Origin: a virus
IMG/VR virus record: IMGVR_UViG_3300031521_000069
Location: 1-59,787 of that record
Reading direction: 5' to 3' (one strand)
DNA: 59,787 bases
Below the pieces are notes generated by a model. It worked only from the letters and a program-made list of their open reading frames with translations. It was not told the DNA's origin and made no database searches. This document shows, in pieces, positions 18,461-27,787 of this stretch. The first letter of the stretch is position 1, and the number at the start of each line of letters is the position of its first letter. The position numbers were made by a program, and so were the translations under genes.

Positions 18461-18847
18461 TTAAGCCTCTATATAAAGTCCGTTGATTGTCACATAATCA
18501 GATATTTCATTGATATTCTTCTCAACAACGATTGTAATTGTTGGAGTGTATGCTCTGGTCGACCGCTCAATAACCAAAGAAAAATCAAGAATTCGCAATA
18601 CGCCCGGCACAGCCAAAATTTTCTTTCTCAACGTATTCGAGAGAAGCGAACTATTTTTTGATCCGAGCAAAGTTGTATAATAAGGAATACCGTTTTTTAC
18701 GTTTAGAAAATACTCACCTTCGTAGTGCATCAATGCTACTTTTACCCGTTGACGAACTTGGTCGGAACCAGAAATCAAAGTAAACTTATGATCGTTTCCG
18801 ATAACCAAATCGTGGGTTATTGCGCCCAATTTTAACGTCCAGCTCAT
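18461..18847 (-). CDS. baseplate wedge gp25/gpW-like protein (DUF2634)
   Basis: 128 residues, with LISGSDQVRQRVKVALMHYEGEYFLNV. The VRQR..L....GEYF(L/F) core is the gp25-like hallmark. Located between spike and gpJ, as expected. Confidence 0.85.
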   Translation of the reverse strand: MSWTLKLGAITHDLVIGNDHKFTLISGSDQVRQRVKVALMHYEGEYFLNVKNGIPYYTTLLGSKNSSLLSNTLRKKILAVPGVLRILDFSLVIERSTRAYTPTITIVVEKNINEISDYVTINGLYIEA

Positions 18848-19899
18848 TAAACAACTCCTCCGCTATTATCCGGCCCGGCACGAACACCGCTATGAACATG
18901 AACTGCATTGATTGTTTTCCCCGAATGAGAAATTCCGTTACCGGTTAAAATAGGATCGTTCGCAGTTACACCGGACATTGTTCCGCTGACAAAAACATTA
19001 CCTTTAATATTAATTGTCGGCGCAGATATAGCAATTGTATTTTGTGTCAGTGAAATTGTTGAGTCGCCAAAACCAGTAACAGAAGACCAAAAAGAAACCA
19101 ACGACCAAAACAAAGGATTTGCTGTTCCTTGAACCCCGGCTAATGTGCCTGGGCCGTTTGCGGCAATACAAATATACTTACTGCCGCTATGTTGAACAAT
19201 TTGATCAACAGTATAATTGGATGTATCGACATATTCCGGATCGGTATCTGTATTATCGGGATGTCTTACCCCGACCACATTGTTCGGCCCGTTTTGTTTT
19301 GTACAAACATAATAAGCCGAACCATATTTTACATTGGTACTAACCGGATAATTTACTTCATCACTCCAGTCGGGGGCGCAGCAAACAACATCAATTCCGG
19401 CATTTGATACTTTAACATAACGCCCTAAATTTGTATTCCTCATGACCACCCCGTCGTTCTGCCATGACGGGATCGCATTTGGCAAAGCAATTAATCCTAC
19501 AATCGCAATCCCGTCGCAAAGGGAATGGGCTCTTGGCATAGTTAACTCGACCGGGTCTTGAACCCTGCCGTATTTATGCCAATTATCAATACTTCTTTGC
19601 GAAAAAATAATAAGGCATTGGTCGCCCTTGCCGACCGGGAAAGTCAAACTGAATCCGGTTGAGGTCGAATACGGAAAAACACAGGGAACTTGAATTAAAT
19701 CCGGCAACTGTTGTTTTATTGATGTTCCATTTAACGCAGTAACGATTTGTCGAATATTCGGAGTTACTATCACGGTTTGATTGGTTGAATCAAACGACTG
19801 CACGGTTCCGGGAATAGATGTATTTACCCCATAAAGAAGCCGCTGAATGACCTGTTGCAAAATTGCCGGGTCTTTATTATCTAAAAAACTCAGATCCAT
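18847..19899 (-). CDS. Gp138-like baseplate spike
   Basis: 350 residues. The N-terminal ~150 residues are an OB-fold type Gp138 domain (GTVQSFDSTNQTVIVTP, FPVGKGDQCLIIFSQRSIDNW). A C-terminal apex ends in HVHSGVRAGPDNSGG, a His-rich tip motif typical of membrane-puncturing spikes that bind a metal. A middle insert contains two Cys-bearing YxCxxxNGP repeats (YYVCTKQNGPNNVVG, YICIAANGPGTLAG), probably a carbohydrate-binding-like module. Confidence 0.83.
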   Translation of the reverse strand: MDLSFLDNKDPAILQQVIQRLLYGVNTSIPGTVQSFDSTNQTVIVTPNIRQIVTALNGTSIKQQLPDLIQVPCVFPYSTSTGFSLTFPVGKGDQCLIIFSQRSIDNWHKYGRVQDPVELTMPRAHSLCDGIAIVGLIALPNAIPSWQNDGVVMRNTNLGRYVKVSNAGIDVVCCAPDWSDEVNYPVSTNVKYGSAYYVCTKQNGPNNVVGVRHPDNTDTDPEYVDTSNYTVDQIVQHSGSKYICIAANGPGTLAGVQGTANPLFWSLVSFWSSVTGFGDSTISLTQNTIAISAPTINIKGNVFVSGTMSGVTANDPILTGNGISHSGKTINAVHVHSGVRAGPDNSGGVV

Positions 19900-19900
19900 T

Positions 19901-20818
19901 TTATACCCCGAACTTTTTTGATTCTATTCGCATTTGCCAGGCATCGCCGCTCGTATCGCCGTTAAACTCAATCGTGTGTACTTTATAATCCCCATTATAC
20001 ATCGGCACAAAGCCGCTTTCAAGCTGAACAATATCCCCCGGCGTAACCTTGGGGTTCATAAAGGCTGTTATTTCTATTCCGGTTTGAAGTTGCATTTTAT
20101 CTTGAAGTTGAGGGGTTGCATGAAAAAGATTGCCAGCTTCGTTTGATACTTTGTGTTTAGTGTTCCCGGCTCTCGTGTCTTTAATTGCCTGAAATACTCC
20201 ATTTTGAACGCTCCAACTGAAGCCGTAACAGTTCGCTAATCGGTCAAGTTCCACCGCAACTCGGCCATTAACAATATAGCCACGAGAACCGAAAATTCCT
20301 TCTATATCAATCTTACTCCCGCTTGTTTGTACATCCGGCATTGCGGAAGCAAGATCAAATACAACTGTTTTTACCTCTGTATTCGCCGGATAAACTTTTT
20401 GTAGCAATCCGGCGCTAATACCATTGTACCCATCGAATAGCGTCATTGTCGTTTTATTGCTCGAGCCCTCTTTAGAAGGCATTACCTGCAACACTTGCCC
20501 ATCAGCCAATAAAGACATCGGAATATTTGACCAACCAACAAACAATTGAGCCCGCAGTGATTGTTTCGGTTGCATCAATAGTTTTCTGGTATCGGGGCGA
20601 AGGTTATATATTTCTATTGTTGATTCATTCGGCTGACCGACCAACTGTTTGTTAATGACAAAAGATATTTGCAGATTTTCACGTGAGCCGTCGGCAACAA
20701 TATTTAACAGATTTTTGGTCGTGCTGCTCTCAACAATCTTGCCGCTTTGATCGGTGGAAGTTGACGTTATTTTTTGTTGTATTCTTAATTCCGCTCGTCT
20801 GATAAATGGTTGACTCAT
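19901..20818 (-). CDS. baseplate hub protein (gpD/gp27-like)
   Basis: 305 residues. STIEIYNLRPDTRKLL, GYIVNGRVAVELDRLAN and VTPGDIVQLES match hub proteins of the late-control-D type. The gene lies between the Dit-like protein and the spike. It overlaps the Dit-like gene by ATGA. Confidence 0.75.
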   Translation of the reverse strand: MSQPFIRRAELRIQQKITSTSTDQSGKIVESSTTKNLLNIVADGSRENLQISFVINKQLVGQPNESTIEIYNLRPDTRKLLMQPKQSLRAQLFVGWSNIPMSLLADGQVLQVMPSKEGSSNKTTMTLFDGYNGISAGLLQKVYPANTEVKTVVFDLASAMPDVQTSGSKIDIEGIFGSRGYIVNGRVAVELDRLANCYGFSWSVQNGVFQAIKDTRAGNTKHKVSNEAGNLFHATPQLQDKMQLQTGIEITAFMNPKVTPGDIVQLESGFVPMYNGDYKVHTIEFNGDTSGDAWQMRIESKKFGV

Positions 20819-21996
20819 GCTACCACCGTATAGTCGAGATCATCCATTGAAAAATTAAGGGCTCGGGTCGGCATCAATTCAGCGGCGGCGAGTTCAAAGG
20901 CAGATAAGGCCACATCGTTGAAATAATACAGAACCGCATCTTGATTGCTCTTGGCAATACCATCTCCCCAGGCATCAATCGAACTTGATCCGCCGTTATT
21001 TAAATTACTGACGAACAAATTATTCATCGGGAAACCAAAATTGTAACCGTTTAGCAAATTGATCCCTGGCGCTAAAAGGATTCCGTTCAAATACAAAGGT
21101 TCATCTTCGTTGAACAAATTCAAAAACCAAGAAACATATTCATAACTATAGGCAAGACCAAAGGTCAGATAAACATTGTTGATTAAACTCTGGAGCGAAA
21201 AGGCCGTGTTCCCGGCAAGCTGAATAAAATTGATTGACTTTAACAAAGCATTCTGCGCGGTAATAAAATTATTATACAGGCCTTGCGTTAACGGATTCAC
21301 ATCGGTACTATTTTCAATCCCGGCAACAACGCCGTTTAGTCCAACATAATTTTCATCTACCCAGGTTTTAACAACTGTTTGAGATAATACTTCTTGATCC
21401 GTATAGGGAACGACATCTTGAATTCCAATATCCGATAAGCTGACGGCACTAGCAGTAATAGGATAAGTAGAATTAATTTTTAACCGAGTTTTGGTTTCGG
21501 AAGTCAGGTATGTCGATTTGATTGCAGAAGTATCTACTGTTTCAAACAAATCTTTTGAATAAGACCCGGTGTTAAAGTTGGTCAAATTTACTTTCTTGAA
21601 TTTAACCGTAACTTTCAATTGCCCCCGGAATGGAGCCTCATGTGTTGCCCCCAAACTTTCAATTGCCATTGATTCATAAATTTCATGCTGGGTCAGTATG
21701 GTCAAGAGCTCGCGGGAATTCCGCATCCGTTTGAGTTCTTGCCATATTGTTCTTGAGGTTTCTCCGACTAAAGGAGAATTAGGACCGTCAATATTTGAGA
21801 CATAAAAATTAAGCTCAAGATAATCGGGTTTAATAATAATGTGATCGGTCATCGGCGAACCGTTTTCAAGCACTTGGTCAACAACATCGTTATCGGCAGT
21901 ATGGGCTTCACTAACCGTAATATAAGCGTCCAAATCTTGTAAAATAGCAAAACCATCAGTATTAAAAATAGTAACGGCTTGTGTCGGTTCGCTCAT
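20815..21996 (-). CDS. Dit-like tail/baseplate protein
   Basis: 393 residues directly after the tape measure gene. The N-terminal half (DHIIIKPDYLELNFYVSN, RTIWQELKRMRNSRELLTI) is the Dit-like fold found at the tail tip of myoviruses; the C-terminal ~200 residues are helical with aromatic-rich segments. It should join the tube to the hub. Confidence 0.72.
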   Translation of the reverse strand: MSEPTQAVTIFNTDGFAILQDLDAYITVSEAHTADNDVVDQVLENGSPMTDHIIIKPDYLELNFYVSNIDGPNSPLVGETSRTIWQELKRMRNSRELLTILTQHEIYESMAIESLGATHEAPFRGQLKVTVKFKKVNLTNFNTGSYSKDLFETVDTSAIKSTYLTSETKTRLKINSTYPITASAVSLSDIGIQDVVPYTDQEVLSQTVVKTWVDENYVGLNGVVAGIENSTDVNPLTQGLYNNFITAQNALLKSINFIQLAGNTAFSLQSLINNVYLTFGLAYSYEYVSWFLNLFNEDEPLYLNGILLAPGINLLNGYNFGFPMNNLFVSNLNNGGSSSIDAWGDGIAKSNQDAVLYYFNDVALSAFELAAAELMPTRALNFSMDDLDYTVVA

Positions 21997-23934
21997 TTAA
22001 AAAGCTCCTATGGGCGCGGTCATTCCGGGCGCAATAGATTGAAGGGTATTTGAAGTTCTATTTGCAACTTCACGCGCCACTTCGTTGGGGTTTGCCGCAC
22101 CATTAATATTAATGATTTGATTCATTGACGTGCTGTTTGCAGAATGATTTGATACTGGCTGCACTGGCGCAACATGATTTGATATACCATTATTGATGGC
22201 AATCTGATTTGATGCAATTGCTTGCCCCTGGGCTATTGCGCCTTTGGTTGGACTCGTCAAATCATACTTATCGGTCGATCCGGTAACTGCCTGATTGGTT
22301 TTGTCCTGAACATTCTTCAGTCCTTCGCTTGCGCCCCGGAAAATTTTTCCAACACCCGGTATTTTACCGAGCAAATTGAGCAAACCACGAATTGAATCGA
22401 TAACAACATTAATCGGCATTAACAGGGCTTTCATAAAAGTCTGTCCCATTACCTTAATTGCCCCGATCATACTCCCGGTTGATTTCCATAATTTATCGAA
22501 CCACATGGTAAGCAAAACAATTGCGCCGACAATGGCCGCTATAGCCGCGATAACCGCCGCCACTATCCAAGTAATAGGATTTGCCCAAAGTGCCGCCGTA
22601 AACGCCCAAACAGCGGGGATTACCGTTGTAAAAAGAGCGGTTGCAAAGGCAATGCATGCCGGGATAGCGGCAGATATCATTGAAACAGTAAATCCGACGA
22701 CTGCCCTCCATACATTTCCAATCATTACCGCAGCAGTTCTAACCAAAGCCGGGATGGTTTTTGTTGTCAAAGTAGCCGCAAAACTCCAAGCGGATAACAT
22801 CGCGCTTTTAAGCGAAGCAGCAAAGGCGGCGGCGGCAAAGCGGGGAGATGTCATTACCATTCTCCACCAACTTCCCATAACCGCTATTCCCTTGATCAAT
22901 TCAACCTTAAGGAAATTAAGGGATAACGCGATTCGGGCAAAAGAAGCCTGAACCCAGGGCGTTGTTTGAATCCAAAGTAATGCCCAAGCATATGATGTTT
23001 TAAGATTAAATGCAAACTGAATAATTGCAATAATTGATTTGCCGACTGCAAGCGGAAGCGCCATTGCCATAATTGCGGCCAGCGCAAGGCAAGCGGTTGC
23101 AACCACTCCGGCAATGATTGCCGTCCCCAACATTGATTGAGTAAGCGTTGAAATAATCCAAATAAGCGGTTTTAAAACAGTCATCAAAATACTAAGAACA
23201 CCAACCGCTATTTTTAAGCCGCTTGAAACTCCTTCAATGAAACCCCTCAAGGCAGTTTCAATCAATTGCCGATTAGTTTTAACCCAATCTTTCAGGTGCT
23301 CCAATAATTCGGTCATTTCCGGCATAGCACCGAGAATAGCGCGTTTATAAACAGCGGTAATTGTGGACTGCAAAGAATGCAATACTTCTTCAAATTTTTG
23401 AGCGGCTTTAATCTGATTTTCGGGAATAATGGCACCCTGTCCCCGAGCCTCGCCAAACAATTCCTCGACGCCCTCTTTCCCTTGCTTCAAAAGGCGGATA
23501 GTATCGGGCGTAAACCCTAAACCTTCGCCCAATTTTGTCGCCTCAATATCGCTCATTCCCTTGAACGTATCTGCCATACTTGCAGTATATTGTTCAAGCG
23601 ATTGACCTGAGCGCATTGCTCCTTGAGCAAGCAAATCAATATCACTTTTTACAGAATCGGCGGAGCCACCGAGTTGTTCGATTGCATACTGATAAGTTTG
23701 AAGCGATTCATAAGAAACACCAAGACTTTTTGCAAAGTTTGATTCGGCAACAACGCTATGAACGGTTTCAACGGCAAAGTAACCAATAGCAGCAGCGGTT
23801 CCAGTTAAAGTCATTGCTAACTTTTTACCGGCTTCGCGAATTTGATCCATAACTTTTTTGGCGGCTTCAGCCGGGGCAAGATTTGTTTCAAATCCCAAAA
23901 TAGTTATGAACTCGTCAACTATCGTTCTAGCCAT
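21997..23934 (-). CDS. tape measure protein
   Basis: 645 residues, Ala/Ile-rich. It has long amphipathic helices, several strong hydrophobic segments (about 235-300 and 390-480) and a disordered C-terminus rich in N, A and S. At about 0.15 nm per residue this predicts a tail near 95-100 nm. AGGAAG precedes the ATG; the ATG overlaps the stop of the gpGT-like reading frame. Confidence 0.87.
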   Translation of the reverse strand: MARTIVDEFITILGFETNLAPAEAAKKVMDQIREAGKKLAMTLTGTAAAIGYFAVETVHSVVAESNFAKSLGVSYESLQTYQYAIEQLGGSADSVKSDIDLLAQGAMRSGQSLEQYTASMADTFKGMSDIEATKLGEGLGFTPDTIRLLKQGKEGVEELFGEARGQGAIIPENQIKAAQKFEEVLHSLQSTITAVYKRAILGAMPEMTELLEHLKDWVKTNRQLIETALRGFIEGVSSGLKIAVGVLSILMTVLKPLIWIISTLTQSMLGTAIIAGVVATACLALAAIMAMALPLAVGKSIIAIIQFAFNLKTSYAWALLWIQTTPWVQASFARIALSLNFLKVELIKGIAVMGSWWRMVMTSPRFAAAAFAASLKSAMLSAWSFAATLTTKTIPALVRTAAVMIGNVWRAVVGFTVSMISAAIPACIAFATALFTTVIPAVWAFTAALWANPITWIVAAVIAAIAAIVGAIVLLTMWFDKLWKSTGSMIGAIKVMGQTFMKALLMPINVVIDSIRGLLNLLGKIPGVGKIFRGASEGLKNVQDKTNQAVTGSTDKYDLTSPTKGAIAQGQAIASNQIAINNGISNHVAPVQPVSNHSANSTSMNQIININGAANPNEVAREVANRTSNTLQSIAPGMTAPIGAF

Positions 23935-24175
23935 TATTATCTTCCTGAGATTTTGCTTCTACATACTGATTCAGGTCGAGCCAGTCATTCATCGTCCAAA
24001 CATCGTCCATCGTATAAGTGCCGTCCGATAAATCTTTGAACGTACATATTTTTGACATCACTAATCTAATCAATGGCCAATCGTATGCACACTCTTCGGG
24101 TATCGTTATTTTCCGCTGACCGTTGTCGGCGCTGGTGACTGTGGCAAAAATGTTTTCACCCCAGCGCCGATTCCT
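23927..24175 (-). CDS. T-part of the tail assembly chaperone, made by -1 frameshift
   Basis: The -1 frame is open from the slippery site at 24175-24181 to the TAG at 23927-23929, which overlaps the tape-measure ATG. It adds 82 residues, ending in a conserved-looking MDDVWTMNDWLDLN segment. An internal ATG lacks a good ribosome-binding site, so expression as a fusion with 24106-24621 (gpG-gpGT arrangement) is favoured. Position directly before the tape measure is the classical one. Confidence 0.8.
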   Translation of the reverse strand, partial: RNRRWGENIFATVTSADNGQRKITIPEECAYDWPLIRLVMSKICTFKDLSDGTYTMDDVWTMNDWLDLNQYVEAKSQEDNNG

Positions 24176-24621
24176 TTTAAAAAAGGTTTGACGTTATTCC
24201 ATGTTACCCAAATTGCAACCGGGTAATAATCGCCGGGGTGGTTTTGGAAATGAAGATCAAAGGCAACCGGATCGCTCAATTTCTGATCTTCGCAATAAAC
24301 ATCACTCGAAAACGCAGAGGTAAAAATCCCGGAAACTTCGTCGGGGTCAAGGCTTGAAATTAGGGAAATAATAGATACGACCATGGTCGCGAGCTCTTTA
24401 TTATCCAGGCTAAAATCAAGTCCTTCAAGATCAACTTTCCCGTCTTTGGAAGGAACGTTCTTCTTGAGCAGGTCAAGAGCACCGACCGCACCCTTGTTGG
24501 CGACCAGCTTTGACAATGCTGAAATAACCCTGAGGCCGAACGGAGCAGCCTTTACGGGAGGCATTTTACGCATCCCATAGTGACGGCCTTCGAGCGTTAA
24601 TTTACAGTGAAACATATCCAT
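24106..24621 (-). CDS. tail assembly chaperone G
   Basis: 171 residues from ATG 24621, AGAGGA upstream. Helical, with a middle FGLRVISALSKLVANKGAVG and an acidic segment. The frame passes a slippery heptamer at 24181-24175 and stops at 24106, 22 codons after it. Located between tube and tape measure genes, it should coat the tape measure during tail assembly. Confidence 0.8.
   Translation of the reverse strand: MDMFHCKLTLEGRHYGMRKMPPVKAAPFGLRVISALSKLVANKGAVGALDLLKKNVPSKDGKVDLEGLDFSLDNKELATMVVSIISLISSLDPDEVSGIFTSAFSSDVYCEDQKLSDPVAFDLHFQNHPGDYYPVAIWVTWNNVKPFLKGIGAGVKTFLPQSPAPTTVSGK
24127..24181 (-). promoter_or_regulatory. programmed -1 ribosomal frameshift signal
   Basis: In the zero frame the codons are CCT TTT TTA AAA GGA, giving the heptamer T-TTA-AAA (24175-24181). 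Five bases later begins a GC-rich stem: CGGCGCTGG (24161-24169) continuing GGTGA, pairing with TCACCAGCGCCG (24127-24138) with one 2-base bulge. Slippery site, spacer and stem match the canonical layout. Confidence 0.85.
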
Positions 24622-24647
24622 TTCAAATCATCCTCTATTTTAATGGA

Positions 24648-25088
24648 TTAACCTTCGCTTTCATCCGGACTGAAATCTTCGCCAATAAAGGTAAAGCTCT
24701 GAGTCTGCATTTCTGCGCCGCCAGTGGAGGCAGTCGCCAAATCACCCAGGCAATTTTGAAGTTTTACAACTTCCTCAACGCCCGAATAAATCGAAATATT
24801 GAGAAGTATCGGATTTGACCGATGCAGTTTATACAAACGGTTGAACAGGCCGCATTCCGGAGAAGTTGGCTTTAGTTTTAACGTTACTTTTCCGGCAGTA
24901 CCAGCAGAAACAGAAAGCCTCGATCTGTCGAGTCCTTCCTGAACCTTAATACGACCCTCATTGGGCTCAAAAGAAATTGCATCATTGTCCCCGGCAAAGT
25001 CAGTAACAACCCGTTGAAAACTACCATCGGCAGCGGCAACAATGACGGAGCATTTTGCTTGCGAATAAAGTTGAGTATTTCTTCCCAT
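24648..25088 (-). CDS. tail tube protein
   Basis: 146 residues between sheath-side genes and the tail chaperone. The sequence (TAGKVTLKLKPTSPE, DDSxSFEPNEGRI) looks like DUF3277-type tube proteins of contractile tails. Assignment rests on size, order and beta-rich content. Confidence 0.75.
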   Translation of the reverse strand: MGRNTQLYSQAKCSVIVAAADGSFQRVVTDFAGDNDAISFEPNEGRIKVQEGLDRSRLSVSAGTAGKVTLKLKPTSPECGLFNRLYKLHRSNPILLNISIYSGVEEVVKLQNCLGDLATASTGGAEMQTQSFTFIGEDFSPDESEG

Positions 25089-25100
25089 CTTGAATTCTCC

Positions 25101-25331
25101 TTATGCAATCAGCTTCGCATAATTAGCGAGAGCATCGGTTTTTTCTTTTACATAACCGGGGTCGAATTCCCCGCCGCTAAACGCCCGTTCGAATTCGGTA
25201 TTGATGCTCTTAATAAGATCAGCAACGCGCTTCCGATGTACCGCAGCATTTTTCAAATCTTCGGGCGTCATTTTGGCGTCCAATTTTTTCTCTACTTTGT
25301 CGCCCTTCTTGGCAACCCGGATAATCTTCAT
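25101..25331 (-). CDS. small late protein with MKIIRV leader
   Basis: 76 residues beginning MKIIRVAKKGDKVEKK, then a charged helical body. AGGAGAC precedes the ATG. Member of the leader-sharing group described in the findings. No other family. Confidence 0.7.
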   Translation of the reverse strand: MKIIRVAKKGDKVEKKLDAKMTPEDLKNAAVHRKRVADLIKSINTEFERAFSGGEFDPGYVKEKTDALANYAKLIA

Positions 25332-25341
25332 TTATTGTCTC

Positions 25342-25521
25342 CTATTTATAACATGGACATTCGTTTTGTGCTTCGCTATTATCATCACCATACGGGCAGG
25401 GCGCACCCTTAACAACCTGAATTTCTTTGCACCCGGAAACACATTGCTCAGTGTCAGCACGAAAACACTTACAAAGATTTTTCATAAAACTATCTGAAAC
25501 CTTTACTTTAATTACTTTCAT
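25342..25521 (-). CDS. small Cys-rich late protein with MKVIKVK leader
   Basis: 59 residues from ATG 25521 with AGAGGTG 5 bases before. It begins MKVIKVKVSDSF, then has eight Cys: CKC, CVSGC, CPYG, CPC. It probably binds metal or is disulfide-bonded. Leader and position (directly after the sheath gene) put it in the same group as its neighbours. Confidence 0.8.
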   Translation of the reverse strand: MKVIKVKVSDSFMKNLCKCFRADTEQCVSGCKEIQVVKGAPCPYGDDNSEAQNECPCYK

Positions 25522-25536
25522 GTCAACACCTCTTTA

Positions 25537-27075
25537 TCAGGAATAAGCTTCGACGTTAATATTGATCGAATGAACCGCCCCGTCAAGATTTGCAATGATT
25601 GTTGACGGAGGCCCGATTCTGGAGGCCCGATCCGATACCGTCATGTTCTGAAGCGGCGTAAACGAAATCGTATAGGCCGGGTCGATAGAAACCTTGTTAT
25701 CGTTGCTGGCGAGTTGAATCGGTCTTGCCGCAAAAGTGCCGTTTAAAACGTAACGGCGGCAAATGCTATCCTCGGCATTGAAAATAAGGTTAACGCCGTT
25801 TGTGGTATACGGAACCTTATTATTTTGCAGGAAAACATTGTATACAGCAACCTGAAGCTCTTCCTTGAAGTTGTCCAAGTTAATCCGGTCGTCAATAAAC
25901 CAAGATGTGTTTGAATCAACGCCTTCACGAGTGGTACGACTGTTGTTGCCAACCAGCGTAAACGTATTGATACGCTTGCTCGTCAATACCGCCAATTCCG
26001 ATTCGGTAACAGGTACGGTCGGGATACCGTACAGGTCTTTGAATTTCATCGTAATTGTGGAATTCGAAGCCGAATAGTTGACGCTCAGGGCAATCGCCAG
26101 AATCGCCATTTCCGGATAATAATACGGGTTGTTGTGATAAACAACAAACGTCCGAGTATAACCGGCAGTCTTACAAAGATACCCGATATCGGTTGTTGAG
26201 CCGCTATCATGGGCAAATGCCGAATTTACGCACAGACCAATGATTCCGGTTCTTGCTTCACAATATGCGGCGGCAAGAGTTTGGTCGCTACTGTCGCGAT
26301 AAGTTTTGTCGAGGACTTTTCCGTAAACAAACTTTCCGGAAGCGGAAGCGGCCTCATCGATATACGCCAGTTCACTGGCAATATCGCCCGGCAAATAGCC
26401 CGGAACAGTATAGGCGGTTTGCACGTCATTGGTATCGATGTATTGACCACCTAAGAAGCCCGAACCGGAAACATCAACGCCGGTCGCGGCGGCACTCAAA
26501 TAAGATACTGTCGAAGAAGCCCCAGCAATTCCCGAAGTGATCCTCATCGTCCCGGCTGCCCCGGCAACAACAGTACAAAGGGTATACCCTCCGGTTGCGA
26601 CGGCGCGAAGTTTGGTTTGAATTACGGTTGCGACTGCCGCCATTGTAGCACAGGAATGGAAATCAAGAGCGGTAATCGATTGTTCCGAACCGTCAATTGA
26701 AATTTTGAAACTACCGGTCGTAACCGCCGTCCAAGTTGCAATGGTTTGTTGGACTGAACCGAGTTCAAGATAACCGGCAACAGCAGCCTCAAAAATTCGG
26801 GCAATTGCCATCGTCTTGGCTCGCGGAGATTGAGAAAAGAATGCTGTCGCCGCCTTGTAAGCTTCGGAGGATGTGGCGAAACCGTCGGCGGTGACAGCAC
26901 TCAAAGATGAATAGAAACGAATGCGGTTCGAATCTTGGTCAAAAGTTGCGTTGGGGGTACAGAAACACGGAATAGAAAAATCCGTTGTGGTTTCTGCCTG
27001 GGGTTTGGTGATGTTGACGGTAACATCAATATCCCTGGGCAGCGATTTAGAGCTGGAAACAATAATGGAACTCAT
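25537..27075 (-). CDS. tail sheath protein (DUF3383-like)
   Basis: 512 residues. The N-terminus IDVTVNITKPQAETTTDF and C-terminal sheath region (YTISFTPLQNMTVSDRASRIG) resemble DUF3383 contractile sheath proteins. Residues about 110-205 are an inserted domain (TWTAVTTGSFKISIDG, ITALDFHSC, TGGYTLCTVV, RITSG) that recurs in the cement protein at 31821-32711. The sheath surrounds the tube and contracts on infection. Confidence 0.85.
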   Translation of the reverse strand: MSSIIVSSSKSLPRDIDVTVNITKPQAETTTDFSIPCFCTPNATFDQDSNRIRFYSSLSAVTADGFATSSEAYKAATAFFSQSPRAKTMAIARIFEAAVAGYLELGSVQQTIATWTAVTTGSFKISIDGSEQSITALDFHSCATMAAVATVIQTKLRAVATGGYTLCTVVAGAAGTMRITSGIAGASSTVSYLSAAATGVDVSGSGFLGGQYIDTNDVQTAYTVPGYLPGDIASELAYIDEAASASGKFVYGKVLDKTYRDSSDQTLAAAYCEARTGIIGLCVNSAFAHDSGSTTDIGYLCKTAGYTRTFVVYHNNPYYYPEMAILAIALSVNYSASNSTITMKFKDLYGIPTVPVTESELAVLTSKRINTFTLVGNNSRTTREGVDSNTSWFIDDRINLDNFKEELQVAVYNVFLQNNKVPYTTNGVNLIFNAEDSICRRYVLNGTFAARPIQLASNDNKVSIDPAYTISFTPLQNMTVSDRASRIGPPSTIIANLDGAVHSININVEAYS

Positions 27076-27093
27076 ATTTTATTTCTCCTTAAA

Positions 27094-27309
27094 TTATTTG
27101 ATTGATGCAATTACTTGTCTCAAACGATACTCTTGATCCTCGAGAACGTCTTTACTGACCGAACCGTGCTGTTTTCCAAGTTGATAAACAAGTTTCAAGT
27201 TATCAGCAATTTTCCCCAATGAAGTAAGATTATTGTTATCAATACTTCCGTCGACTTTCTTCTGCTTCGCATCCGCTTTCTTCATCTTCAATGTACGGAG
27301 AATTTTCAT
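27094..27309 (-). CDS. small basic protein, MKILRT leader
   Basis: 71 residues from ATG 27309: MKILRTLKMKKADAKQKK then a helical body. It is weakly similar to the leader group. Upstream ribosome-binding sequence AATAAGG. Function unknown. Confidence 0.6.
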   Translation of the reverse strand: MKILRTLKMKKADAKQKKVDGSIDNNNLTSLGKIADNLKLVYQLGKQHGSVSKDVLEDQEYRLRQVIASIK

Positions 27310-27313
27310 AACC

Positions 27314-27514
27314 TTATTCCTTATCGCTTTTTTTGATTTTCTTTTCCACTTCTTCAACCGCCGATACTTCACAATGTGCAACAGCATCGCGCAACGGTTT
27401 ACGACTCAAATATTCAGCTTGCCATACTTCGTTGGCAACCGTTGCCGATTCTTTGGGCTTAATTTCAAGTCCACAAACTTGAACCGTTTGTTTGGAGTTG
27501 TTGATAATTTTCAT
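27314..27514 (-). CDS. small protein, beta-rich
   Basis: 66 residues: MKIINNSKQTVQVCGLEIKP then a Lys/Glu-rich end. The style (short beta domain with KPKES) resembles small capsid-decoration or internal proteins. The MKII start is a partial leader match. Confidence 0.6.
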   Translation of the reverse strand: MKIINNSKQTVQVCGLEIKPKESATVANEVWQAEYLSRKPLRDAVAHCEVSAVEEVEKKIKKSDKE

Positions 27515-27523
27515 TTTTATACC

Positions 27524-27775
27524 CTATTTGATTTCCAATTCCGACAACATTCCTTGAGCTGCATCAAGATGATTGAGAGAAGAAATAATGGCATCTACAT
27601 TTTCTCTCTGATAAATCGAATAATTTGCTCGCCGAAAAGTGTCTTTCATTTGCTTGAACTGTCTTACAGCCGGAATCAAAGATTCGCCAATTTTTTTTGC
27701 CTGAATAACAAGCGGTTTAATAATATTATCTCCGGTCATATCCTCATCACCAATTTTTACTTTAATCAATTTCAT
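27524..27775 (-). CDS. small late protein with MKLIKVKIGDED leader
   Basis: 83 residues. The leader MKLIKVKIGDEDM is followed by a helical body with no known domain. It lies directly before the tail-terminator candidate in the head-tail gene block. Confidence 0.7.
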   Translation of the reverse strand: MKLIKVKIGDEDMTGDNIIKPLVIQAKKIGESLIPAVRQFKQMKDTFRRANYSIYQRENVDAIISSLNHLDAAQGMLSELEIK

Positions 27776-27787
27776 TTCTTATTTTCC

